Shown here piece after piece: positions 1 through 9,272 of a stretch of DNA of 64,000 nucleotides. Made by a program: the position numbers and the translations under genes. Within the stretch, counting starts at the first letter, position 1. Each line of letters begins with the position of its first letter. The notes beneath the pieces are model-generated. The model saw only the letters and a list, made by a program, of their open reading frames with translations, was not told where the DNA came from and searched no databases. Source of the stretch: Symsagittifera roscoffensis (lineage: Eukaryota; Xenacoelomorpha; Acoela; Convolutidae); the NCBI RefSeq assembly GCF_963678635.1, contig NC_087063.1, forward strand, positions 29,340,599 to 29,404,598, read 5' to 3'.

Positions 1-235
1 TGACGCTGTTGGAAGCCGTCCTCCAACACTTCTGCTCTTCTACCCTCTGTTTACAGCAAGGTAGGGGATCCACGTTGGATTCTCTGTTTCTACAGAAGCT
101 GTTGTGGAGACACAACATCACGTTTCTCTCCAGATCTTCTTTCAGCATCTCTGCCTTCTCATTTCCACTACGTTCACTCGTCCTGGAGATTCTTTTCACA
201 GCAGTGGTCACTGCATTCCGATGAGTCACGAAAGC
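1..235 (-). other. Open frame continuing past the stop of the 1,278-aa ORF, runs off window
   Basis: After the TGA that ends the 1,278-aa ORF, the same frame stays open for 78 codons to the window edge. The conceptual residues are polar and charged with several Cys, for example the stretch NEKAEMLKEDLERN. This looks coding rather than random. It may be the next cistron, reached by reinitiation or readthrough, or a C-terminal extension. There is no ATG close behind the TGA in this frame. I recognise no domain. Confidence 0.4.
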
Positions 236-3200
236 TCACTTGAAAGCTCCTGCCCCAATGTCCAGCTGATATTCACTGTACACTCTGCCATGTTTCGACA
301 TATGCTTTTTCGCATACTCGTACAACCACGCAGTCATGTTAGCTCTGAACCATGGCATCAATCGTTTTCTCGCCCATATCTTCTTCACTTCCATCGGAAT
401 GTTTAGAACTTTGCACATTGTCTCAAAAAGATCTAAATCTTTTAGACAATCTAATTTCCGCAATTGTTCTCTCGTCGGCGCCTCCTGTCTATTATTTTCT
501 CTCACATGAGCTTCCAGCCATCGTATCGCCATCATAACTCCCATTATCACTATTGTTACGGGCTGTGATGAATCTGGTAAACCCATGGAGAGCAGCTCTC
601 CAGAGTCCCAGATCAACATCAGATTACTACGCTTGGGATACCACCAGGTCTGCAGCAAGCAGTGGCAAGGAAACTCGTCATGCGTCAACATGATGCTCCT
701 CCAATTACGTTTTCCCGAAGCTTCCAGCAATGGTTCCACTTCCATCATCACTCGGTGGATTTCATCATTCTCATCTACTGCATTGTAATCTGTGACAGTT
801 GATCCTCTCTGTTTCTGTTTTTCGAAGTCACTGAAGTTCCCGCTCACATATCCCATGAACTTCTTTCCTAGTATTGACTCCAATTCTTCTTTGGTTCTCC
901 CTGGGACTGCTGAGAACATCTTACAGAGTAACTCGTAAGACTTTTCAGACATTCTCATTCTCGCCAACCTCACACACTTCGGCACTGAGAAGGCTTGATC
1001 CACAATCGTTCTTGTACTCTTCACGTCCACAGCTACGAAATGTACAGGATATCTGCTCTTGCACATTGGAGCCAACGTTGAGCCCACCAAATATCGTGCT
1101 CCTGATGGTCTACAATAAGTTTCGCTGTGTCTGATGTTCATTTCTGTCTCGATTGCTTCCCTCCATTTTCCTATGTATTTCTGCTCAGTCTGCAGAACTC
1201 CTGGGAACACTTCTACGCTGATGGCTGTGGCCATCTCATGTTTCTGTTCTAGATTCAATAGTGACTCTAAAGAACCAAACATGCTGTAGAATCCTAGTGC
1301 AGTCACTAGATTCACATCGGTTCCTCCATGGCAATCTGCTATCAGCTCCGTTTCCGTTCTTGCTTTCATCACCACATTTCCAAACAATACTGTCAATTGC
1401 TTGTGTTGTTTCTCCAGGGTTTTCACACAGTCTAGACCTCCACAAACGTGACCCTCTAGTCCACAGACTTCCGCCAGACAGCTACCAGGTTTGACCCAGT
1501 CTTCTGGTCCCCAGCCAGGCAACTCCACTTTATCTTCTCCGTTGCTCTTAGAGGCTGTCATCATCACATTATATATGATGTTGAGGTCACGCAGGTTACA
1601 GTCTGCATTCAGTTCCCTTTGTACGTCTTGTGTCGCCCTTAATATTGAGTCAGCGTTGGGACTAGGACACCATGATGGCCTCATCAATTCCCACACTGCC
1701 ATCAAGCTCGTTCTCAGTAACTCATCTGAGAATCCCAACCCAAACTCCACTCTCTTGTCGGATTTTGGTACTGAAGGTGCAGTCACCTCTTCTTCCAAGA
1801 CCAGTCCCAATTTGGCCTGTGGATTGTTAACGCTCTTGATCGTTACAATTCTGGACGTCCAGAATCTTAGTAACACCGCCTGCTCATAATCAAAGAAGCA
1901 ATCACGTATGTCTTCACTCAAGAAAGGATTGTACGCCATCCCTATGATCCCGGATACGTAGCTATATGACTTCTTCTTGATCGGTCCACAGTATTCACTG
2001 GATTTCGGCAATGCTCCCATAGATTCTTTAGTGAGTCTCAGCTCCTTGTTTGAGAATCTCCTGATCTCATCTATCTTTTTCATGGGCTCCAATTCTTCAG
2101 GTTCTTTCATGTTCACCCTCATCGGTTTACTTTGCTGCATGTCCAGCAGTGCTAGCAAGAACAAGGCTTTCGTTCGCTCATCGCCTTCCCTCAACATTCT
2201 AACACAAGTGTTTAATGCATGTACTGAAATCTGCTCTATCAGGAATCGAATGAAACAGAGAGCATCTCTCCGCTTCGCACACGCTACTGCTGCTCCCTCC
2301 TGGACTATCAGATCCCTCAGATTCGTCATAAGGAACACCTTTTCTTCTTTTGACCTTTTTCTTTCTTCTGAATGATATTCTTCGCGAGTCAGTCCCATCA
2401 TGCACCAGGCGAACCTGAGTTGTAATTCTGTCCTTACGTAAGGTACTGCCACGAGAGCATGTATTCTTGGCGTAGTCCTCATTTCTTCTTCGAAATACCT
2501 CAATACTACTGCTTTCCATGGAAGGCTCACTAACTGTTCGATCGTCTCCGCCTGTACGTCAGACGACGCCAAAGTTCCATACGCCTTCTGCTTGAGGGTG
2601 GTGCCCTGCAACATTGTTTCCAGATAACCCTCCATGACTTTTTCGTCTTCCAGGGCCATTACATACCCTCTAGCCGAGTTTCGGTATTCCAACATCTCCA
2701 TGTATCCACCGGTGGGTTCATCTATCGACACTGTCTCAGACACTGTTAGTCTGTTGTATTCCACTGGTGTTAGTTGTCCTGCAACACTTCCCTTTCCATG
2801 ATTCATGGGAGATGGCTTGAAGTCCCTCATTTTACTCTCTCCACATTGACTGAGTATTTCCATTTCTAAAGTTGCTCCAGTCAGAGTGCGGTCACTCCTT
2901 TTGGATTTATAACCGGTTGACTTTATCCCTGCCATGAGAATGGGTGGCACCATCGCTATATCAGTTAACATTCTATCTGCGCCAGACAATTGATAATCAC
3001 CTTGCCCCAAATCCATGACTTCCTCGACTCGTTTTCTTTTCGCTGAGTTACCAGCTTTCATCGATATTTCTGAATCCACTTTCGTCTTTCCAATTCTCCT
3101 CGGCATCACTCTGCTGCCTAACTTCATTTTCATCGCATTGATTTTATCAATCACCATTTTCGATCGCATCGTCCCTCTCCTGGTTCTTGACAGGTACACC

Positions 3201-4072
3201 ACCTCTCCTTCATCGTCCTGCGGTGTCATCTTGATGGGAGAATTCGCTTCACTCTCATCAGTGGCTGAGTCGATCAATAACTCACTCAGTCTCCCTTCAC
3301 ACTCATCAAGCTTGTCAAGTACTTCTCTCATCAAGGGTTGATTGAGACCTGTTTTGAGGATGGACTGGGTCCCATAGCCCTGAATCACGGTCCAGACTTC
3401 TTCCATAAACGCCCTTCTGTCCAGCTTACATCCCGTCCTACTCTCGTGGTCTCGGTGATGTACTTCCCATTCTTCTTCGGGCAGCGTTCCCAAGAAAGGT
3501 ACTCTGGCTGAGGCCTCTATTCTTCTCCTCCGTGGTGATTCCATGAGGATTCTCTGGTCGTTATTTCTTGAATTGCCAGGAGAGCTGCTCTCCGGCAAAT
3601 TCCGTTTCATTTCCATAAAGGCTGACGGAGGCTCCAGTGTCGAGGTGCCTTCATCCGCTGGCTCAGTCGTTTCCAACGTATCCGCATTGTTTTCAAGATC
3701 ACTGAAGATGTTAAAATCCAGGCTGGATGTTCCTCCTGTCGATGCCCTGTCGTCTTCCCCACCAGCTTGATCTTGTTGCATGGGTTCTTCAGTCTGACGG
3801 CTTCCACCCTGTCCGTCATCTCCTTCTGACTTATCCTTATTCGAGCTCGATGGTCCTTGTTCGTCATTGTCGGCTTCTTCCTGGAATCTCGGCATGAGCA
3901 ATGTACCGGCCGATTTATCTTCCTCTTCTCCATGGACCACTTTGATTTTTTCGCAGCCGAAGGGTGCTAGGAAGGTTCTCGTCTGCAATATTCCTCCCAC
4001 TTTCATCTCCTTTTTCACACTGGTCAGGATTAATGAGGCTTCAGGCAATTCTGTCCTGCCTCTCATTCTCAT
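236..4072 (-). CDS. Orphan 1,278-aa ORF of the giant retroelement
   Basis: The ORF starts at an ATG at 4,072, eleven bases after the TAG that ends the upstream 1,595-aa ORF, and ends at a TGA at 238-236. The N-terminal 200 or so residues are acidic and low-complexity (runs such as EEEDK and QDQAGGEDDR), followed by a basic patch (PRRRRIEA). The rest looks globular, alternating helical and mixed stretches with Cys scattered near the C-terminus (for example FPCHCLLQTWWYP). I see no signal peptide, no convincing membrane anchor and no furin-like site, so it does not look like a retroviral envelope even though it sits 3' of pol. No family is recognised. Its position and tight spacing suggest it is translated together with the SGNH ORF. 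A structural role or a nucleic-acid packaging role is possible but is only a guess. Confidence 0.8.
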   Translation of the reverse strand: MRMRGRTELPEASLILTSVKKEMKVGGILQTRTFLAPFGCEKIKVVHGEEEDKSAGTLLMPRFQEEADNDEQGPSSSNKDKSEGDDGQGGSRQTEEPMQQDQAGGEDDRASTGGTSSLDFNIFSDLENNADTLETTEPADEGTSTLEPPSAFMEMKRNLPESSSPGNSRNNDQRILMESPRRRRIEASARVPFLGTLPEEEWEVHHRDHESRTGCKLDRRAFMEEVWTVIQGYGTQSILKTGLNQPLMREVLDKLDECEGRLSELLIDSATDESEANSPIKMTPQDDEGEVVYLSRTRRGTMRSKMVIDKINAMKMKLGSRVMPRRIGKTKVDSEISMKAGNSAKRKRVEEVMDLGQGDYQLSGADRMLTDIAMVPPILMAGIKSTGYKSKRSDRTLTGATLEMEILSQCGESKMRDFKPSPMNHGKGSVAGQLTPVEYNRLTVSETVSIDEPTGGYMEMLEYRNSARGYVMALEDEKVMEGYLETMLQGTTLKQKAYGTLASSDVQAETIEQLVSLPWKAVVLRYFEEEMRTTPRIHALVAVPYVRTELQLRFAWCMMGLTREEYHSEERKRSKEEKVFLMTNLRDLIVQEGAAVACAKRRDALCFIRFLIEQISVHALNTCVRMLREGDERTKALFLLALLDMQQSKPMRVNMKEPEELEPMKKIDEIRRFSNKELRLTKESMGALPKSSEYCGPIKKKSYSYVSGIIGMAYNPFLSEDIRDCFFDYEQAVLLRFWTSRIVTIKSVNNPQAKLGLVLEEEVTAPSVPKSDKRVEFGLGFSDELLRTSLMAVWELMRPSWCPSPNADSILRATQDVQRELNADCNLRDLNIIYNVMMTASKSNGEDKVELPGWGPEDWVKPGSCLAEVCGLEGHVCGGLDCVKTLEKQHKQLTVLFGNVVMKARTETELIADCHGGTDVNLVTALGFYSMFGSLESLLNLEQKHEMATAISVEVFPGVLQTEQKYIGKWREAIETEMNIRHSETYCRPSGARYLVGSTLAPMCKSRYPVHFVAVDVKSTRTIVDQAFSVPKCVRLARMRMSEKSYELLCKMFSAVPGRTKEELESILGKKFMGYVSGNFSDFEKQKQRGSTVTDYNAVDENDEIHRVMMEVEPLLEASGKRNWRSIMLTHDEFPCHCLLQTWWYPKRSNLMLIWDSGELLSMGLPDSSQPVTIVIMGVMMAIRWLEAHVRENNRQEAPTREQLRKLDCLKDLDLFETMCKVLNIPMEVKKIWARKRLMPWFRANMTAWLYEYAKKHMSKHGRVYSEYQLDIGAGAFK

Positions 4073-4083
4073 CGGAGTTAAGC

Positions 4084-7000
4084 CTAGTCCCTTCCATTCC
4101 TCATCAAATCTTCCAGGCTTGGGAGTCGCGGCGTTGTTATTCGCCTTCTCGTCGCTTGATCCGTGTATGCAAATCGTGTGTACTGTAACACGGCGGCATT
4201 TCTCCCTACGAAGTATGGATCCATCGTCACCGAGAAATTCCCTACTCTCCTTTCATTGGTTTCGAATGCTCTCAACCTAGGAGTTTGTACTACGGAGACT
4301 GCTCCGAGCAACATCCTTCTTATCAGAGGGAATTCAGGGATTGCTTCCGGTAGCTTCTTGTAATCGCCCCAGTCTTTCGTCTCTTCTCTCACCTTGTGAT
4401 ATGCTGCTGTGAGACGAGGCACTCTGGTTATTTCACCATTCGTTTTGTCATAGGGTCTCAGATTCCAAAGCTTTGGAAACACCTCGATATGTCCTCTCTC
4501 TACTTCTCCCATGCGGTCACGGAAGTGATCGTCAAAGTTGATGACTGTCATCTCTGGCTCCGATATTTTCGCAAACAACAGATCTTCACTCATGAGCTCC
4601 CGCAGTGTGTGCTGCTCACACCAGTTCAGTGTACTACCGTCCACTGCCGATATGAGGTTCAGGTGCAGCACTGACCTCCTATATGCTTCCACTTTAACGT
4701 CAGGGAACGCAAAGGTGACTGCTGGTCCATAGATCACTGTCACGAACTCCGTGACTCCTCTGATCAGCGCCAAGGGATCGGTCCTCATAGCCAAGCTCAG
4801 ATCTGTTAATAGCGGCATGCCTCCAACATGTCGTCTAACATCTTCCTCTCTATCAATTGTCTCGTCTTCTCCGGTTCCAAAGCGATTTTGCTGCAAGAGA
4901 TATTGGATAAGAGTGTGTCTCAGGTCTCTTATCTTGTTCCACGAGTCCGTGGATTTCTTCATATACAGGTTCCTCACTCTCTCTTTCATCTGCTCTGGAC
5001 AACGTGCCAGTTTCATTAGTCCTCCCAAGTTTCCGTGGGTTATTGCGATCAATGTCAGAAGTCCATCTAGTCGCAGGTTCTGTATTCCATCCGTAAGCAG
5101 TATCGCCGGTCCTTTCACGAAACTCTCCGCTCCGAATGTCACGAACAAGGCTATTAATTCCACTATCGATACTTTCACTACTGCTTGGAGGAATTCCTTT
5201 ATCAAATAGTGCGAGACTTTCGGGTAAACTTTTGCCAAGAAGGACGCGGTCCATCCGGCTCCCAACCCTTCTAGCATGCTGTCTGTCCTTTGAAATCCCT
5301 CCTGTCCCTTCACTTCCTGGGTCCAGAAGGTTTCCAGAGTAATCTGACACATTCTGTTCACGAACTCAGCTGTCTTTTCTCCGGCATTTTCCGCCAGGTT
5401 CACCTCCTTCAACAAGTAGGCGTGTATCTTAGTGATCATTACTGGGCCTTGCTCAAAAGCATCTGCACCCAATGCCGCTACTCTAGGATTCAGGTGTAGC
5501 CACTGGTTTGCTTCCGGCTTGGTTCTCAGCACCATCGCCTCCAGATGAGCTCTCGTCTCCAGTGAATTCTTTCTTCTCGTGTCTCCACTCGCCACTTCCA
5601 TTGCTCGGAACCACAAGTCGTTGGACATTGCCGTGATCACTCGATGGTCGTCATCTATTCCTGGTTTCATTTTGAGTTGCCGACTGAAGTTGGACAGTTC
5701 CAACCCCAGCACTTCGTCCAACACTAACATGTGTAGCGCGTGGTCCTTGAATCCTCTCATCGCGTTTGAGATATCTGACCATACTGCAGGCAGTTCAGCC
5801 TTAAGTGGCCTCAGGTTCTCCATTTCTATCATGCGATTCGGGGCTGATATGATCAAATCATATCTTCCTTCCGAAAGTAAGGCTACCATTGCATACACAA
5901 ATTTCAGTCCATCCGGGAGATGTGCATATCCCGGAGACAACGCAAATACTACTCTCAACGTCACTTTATTGAATGATCCCTCCTTCGTCGCATCCACCAC
6001 TTCACCCATCGACTCCAGGATGTCTTTTATCGCTGGCCATACTGCGTTTTCTGCTGTTGCAGGATCTCTGAGCCTGCTCAGAAAACCTCTACTGTGTAGA
6101 TGGTCATTGATGCCAGCAAACACAATCGTTATCGGGTTCATTTCTGTCTGCCTTTGTACCCCTATAGCCAATGACACTGATTGCAATAGGTCTAGGTCAA
6201 CTGCGGCCAGCATTATGACGTCCGGCCAAAACAAAGACTTAGAGGTGTACACGAACTCTGAATTCGCTACTACCATGATTTTGGCCTTTCTCATCTCTGC
6301 TTTGTCGTAGGCGGCGAAGATGGTCTCATCTTTCTTTATCGCTGTCAATCCGCCATATCTCTGGGCATCACCATCTTGGTTCACTAGTTTTGGGTACACT
6401 CTCTCCTTCACATGACCAGGTGGTGTCGTCAGTTGCCTAAATATCTTCACGTGTTGTCCAATCGGCGCTCTCGCCGTCAGGAATCTTCCTGGTCTTTCTT
6501 CACGGTTCCTCTCATCATGGTTCAATCTCACATCTTGCAACGGTCTTGCATTCACAGGTCCCATTGTGTTGTTGGAGGGCAGTCCCTCCAAATCAGCAAA
6601 TCTCAAGGCCGTCGTAGAGCTGAAATTTATGCTAGCGGCTATCAACCAGTCTACGCCGGTTATCGAGTACAATTTGCTGACGGATAGCATCGCTCCATTC
6701 AACATCCTCCTTGCATCTTCGATGAACCTTACTCTCTGTAGGTCCAGCTTCATCAGTTCGTCCTTGTATATATGCCAGGGAGACGGTATGGATCTCGACC
6801 ACAACAATGAGCCTCTGCTCGGTCTCTCCTCTCGACTGGTACTCGTCGTCTCCCATCTAGTGTCCGATCTAGATGTGCCTGCTACTTCTTCGATTGGTTG
6901 ATTGACAGATCCTATCCTTCTCCTAGGATGAATTGTCCTCCTCATCGGTGCTTCTCCCAACCGATCCTGCACGTCTGTTCTTCGACCTGGTTCACTGGAG

Positions 7001-8871
7001 CTTTGTTGCCGGTAATTCGTGACGGCTGGGACCGTACCCAAGCGCGTTTCTAGGTTAGGAGGCACAAAGGTGGTGATCACCGTATCACTCACCGTTCCCT
7101 CTTCCTTCGGCACTCCTGTGTCAAAGAGTTCTGCTTCCAGCCCATCCAACCGTTCTTGGAAGACTCGATTCAACCAAGCTTGTCCTTCGATACTGTCGAA
7201 GTGGATGCCATCTGTGGTCAGTCTGGCTTGATCCATGGCTCTCAATTCATGTTCAATGTCCATGAGGATCATTCTTCCGGCATTTCGATTTGCTAGGTTT
7301 CTCAAGATGTTGTTCCATCTCATGACTCCCTCGTTGTGCCTTCTTCCTGATGCTGTCAGGCTTCTTGCGTTCATTGGCACCGTGCAAACGGTCAGTACCG
7401 CGCAACTGAACTTCTGCCAGAGAGTAGTGAACAAACACACCATCATTGATTCCCACAGTGCTTCCTGCTCATCTGATCCTCTGGAGATATCATTCGTCCC
7501 AACTAAGATCATCACATTGGGTATCTTATCTGGATTCATCAGCTCCACCATGCGATATAATTGGGCAATCGTCGCGCCTCCAACGGCCATCACCGTGGTG
7601 ACCCATGAGGTCCTCAAATTCGACAGCACTCTGACTAAGCTGTCTCCCAATATCAGGTGAGATGTCCCGAGTGGTGGTTGCTGCAGGTTCACAGCCGGGC
7701 TCCAGGTAGCTCGATTGAAGCAGGCTCTCGGATCTGTCTCCGGAACTCCCGTGAAATTATACTTCAATTGATTGTTCTTCTGCACGTCTATTATACGAGA
7801 CACTTTCTTCGCTGGCATCTTCCTTACTTTCCTCTCTGGGATTCTCGAGTTCCCCATGAGTGGTGTCACGTTACTTATCCCTTGTCTGATTACTGTCTGG
7901 GAGAGTTGTACTCTGCCCGTATCGTCAATCATTCCATAGGGTGCAGTCACCCCGGAACCTGGTGCATTCTTGTTAGCGACCAATCTTCCAGCTGTCTCTA
8001 TCAGTTTTCTCACTGTCTGTTCTACGACGGGATCACCCAAGGTGTCACTAGGATCCGGGACTGTTACTCGGTTCGTCTCTGCTGGAAGCCGTGTCTCCGT
8101 TGTTTGACTCATTTCTCGAGGTGTCAAGAGCTCCATCGGGGACTGCCCACGAGGAATATCCCTTGCAGGTATCACTTTCTCAATGGCCGTTGTCAACGCC
8201 GCCTGCTCCGATCGCTCTTTGTATTCCTGCCTTAAGCGTTCGATCTCTTGACCCTGCTTTTTGTTGCATTCTTCAAACAACTTTCTCCACATGTCGCGGT
8301 CTTCCTCCATCGCCAGCATTGTCTTCGTCATATCGTCTAACTCCTTCTCCGTACTTTTCAGCTGATCGTTCATCTCGTCCAGATCTTGTATGGTTTGGTT
8401 CGTCTGAACCTTCTGTGTTACTTTCGCCCTTTTTGGTGGCACAGCTGCTCTCAGTGGTGAACCAGACGAGGTCGCCTCGCTGTTCATCTCCCGATGCATT
8501 CTCGTCAGCCCAGGTTTAGGCTTAGAGGGCATTGGCATCTCACCTGGTTGGTAAGTCCTAGAACTTCCCAATCCAGGCTCATTCGCCAAGTCACTCCCTG
8601 GGAGAGCCCCGTTTCTCCACCTCATCACTCTCATGTTCGGGCGGTCTAGTACTCCTCTTTCTCCATATGCTGCCATCAACAGGACTTCCGTGGGGCGGTC
8701 CCCACGGTTGTCGTGCCCCAAGATGTTGATTAGGGCGGTCAGCAACATGACCACCTCTGGGTCCTCCAGAGCGAAGTCTCGTTCGATCAGCCGACGATAG
8801 ATCGCATCTACCATCGGTCCCACATATGCCTCTGCCAGGTCCATCAATTCGTCCAGGTTGAAATTGTCCAT
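4084..8871 (-). CDS. Large ORF with SGNH/GDSL hydrolase domain (env position)
   Basis: The frame opens at a TTG at 8,925, but the first ATG is at 8,871, giving 1,595 aa. Residue numbers here count from 8,925. The N-terminus is helical, followed by a Pro/Ser-rich linker and a coiled coil near 180-250. Residues about 422-590 form an SGNH hydrolase: block I LILGDSLVR with Ser429, a block II Gly near 449, block III VGTNDISRG with Asn478, and block V TDGIHF with Asp572 and His575. All four catalytic positions are present. A second similar module lies near 880-1010: ANSEF with Ser889, AGINDH with Asn940, PDGLKF with Asp1005, but Lys where His should be. The last 600 residues are unrecognised. SGNH enzymes are esterases or lipases, and such domains are known in CR1-type LINE ORF1 proteins. 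The acting substrate here is unknown. Confidence 0.85.
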   Translation of the reverse strand: MDNFNLDELMDLAEAYVGPMVDAIYRRLIERDFALEDPEVVMLLTALINILGHDNRGDRPTEVLLMAAYGERGVLDRPNMRVMRWRNGALPGSDLANEPGLGSSRTYQPGEMPMPSKPKPGLTRMHREMNSEATSSGSPLRAAVPPKRAKVTQKVQTNQTIQDLDEMNDQLKSTEKELDDMTKTMLAMEEDRDMWRKLFEECNKKQGQEIERLRQEYKERSEQAALTTAIEKVIPARDIPRGQSPMELLTPREMSQTTETRLPAETNRVTVPDPSDTLGDPVVEQTVRKLIETAGRLVANKNAPGSGVTAPYGMIDDTGRVQLSQTVIRQGISNVTPLMGNSRIPERKVRKMPAKKVSRIIDVQKNNQLKYNFTGVPETDPRACFNRATWSPAVNLQQPPLGTSHLILGDSLVRVLSNLRTSWVTTVMAVGGATIAQLYRMVELMNPDKIPNVMILVGTNDISRGSDEQEALWESMMVCLFTTLWQKFSCAVLTVCTVPMNARSLTASGRRHNEGVMRWNNILRNLANRNAGRMILMDIEHELRAMDQARLTTDGIHFDSIEGQAWLNRVFQERLDGLEAELFDTGVPKEEGTVSDTVITTFVPPNLETRLGTVPAVTNYRQQSSSEPGRRTDVQDRLGEAPMRRTIHPRRRIGSVNQPIEEVAGTSRSDTRWETTSTSREERPSRGSLLWSRSIPSPWHIYKDELMKLDLQRVRFIEDARRMLNGAMLSVSKLYSITGVDWLIAASINFSSTTALRFADLEGLPSNNTMGPVNARPLQDVRLNHDERNREERPGRFLTARAPIGQHVKIFRQLTTPPGHVKERVYPKLVNQDGDAQRYGGLTAIKKDETIFAAYDKAEMRKAKIMVVANSEFVYTSKSLFWPDVIMLAAVDLDLLQSVSLAIGVQRQTEMNPITIVFAGINDHLHSRGFLSRLRDPATAENAVWPAIKDILESMGEVVDATKEGSFNKVTLRVVFALSPGYAHLPDGLKFVYAMVALLSEGRYDLIISAPNRMIEMENLRPLKAELPAVWSDISNAMRGFKDHALHMLVLDEVLGLELSNFSRQLKMKPGIDDDHRVITAMSNDLWFRAMEVASGDTRRKNSLETRAHLEAMVLRTKPEANQWLHLNPRVAALGADAFEQGPVMITKIHAYLLKEVNLAENAGEKTAEFVNRMCQITLETFWTQEVKGQEGFQRTDSMLEGLGAGWTASFLAKVYPKVSHYLIKEFLQAVVKVSIVELIALFVTFGAESFVKGPAILLTDGIQNLRLDGLLTLIAITHGNLGGLMKLARCPEQMKERVRNLYMKKSTDSWNKIRDLRHTLIQYLLQQNRFGTGEDETIDREEDVRRHVGGMPLLTDLSLAMRTDPLALIRGVTEFVTVIYGPAVTFAFPDVKVEAYRRSVLHLNLISAVDGSTLNWCEQHTLRELMSEDLLFAKISEPEMTVINFDDHFRDRMGEVERGHIEVFPKLWNLRPYDKTNGEITRVPRLTAAYHKVREETKDWGDYKKLPEAIPEFPLIRRMLLGAVSVVQTPRLRAFETNERRVGNFSVTMDPYFVGRNAAVLQYTRFAYTDQATRRRITTPRLPSLEDLMRNGRD

Positions 8872-9272
8872 ACTGTATTTTCCAAGTTTGATTTGATTCG
8901 ACTTCGATTTGATAATTTGACTCAAGTGAGTAATTTAAATGATCAATCAGGATCTAGAAAAGAAATCACGGCTGTCACACTTGTCAATTTCACCTTAACA
9001 TATATCGTTAAAATTTGCTTAAAACAGTTCAGATAAAAATATATTTATCCTAAAATTTATTAAAATCAATTGGTTTCTAAAATTTTGGAATTCGACCTAA
9101 GATTGGACAGTCCAAACTTTAGATCTATTCCCAAGATCGTCATTTAGTTGTTCATGGTCACTAACCCCTACTTACCCATGATCTTAATAACCTAACACAT
9201 AACATAACATAACACACATATCACATATTACATGCAACTTGGTCTTTGGCCTAACACCCTCTCGCACATCAC
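8872..9272 (-). promoter_or_regulatory. Spacer before SGNH ORF with candidate 3' splice site
   Basis: This is the only long non-coding gap between ORFs of the element and is AT-rich. On the minus strand it contains GTGATTTCTTTTCTAG ending at 8,954, a pyrimidine-rich tract followed by AG. The first ATG downstream of that AG is the ATG of the SGNH ORF at 8,871. This is what a spliced subgenomic message, as used for retroviral env, would need. A plus-strand TAACATAACATAACACACAT microrepeat lies near 9,189-9,216. A donor was not identified, and an internal promoter is an alternative. Confidence 0.4.

Noticed and set aside
236-4072. Envelope glycoprotein
   Set aside because: No signal peptide, cleavage site or membrane anchor could be seen.
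5579-6310. 243-aa plus-strand ORF opposite the SGNH ORF
   Set aside because: Antisense shadow. The real frame on the minus strand has conserved motifs.
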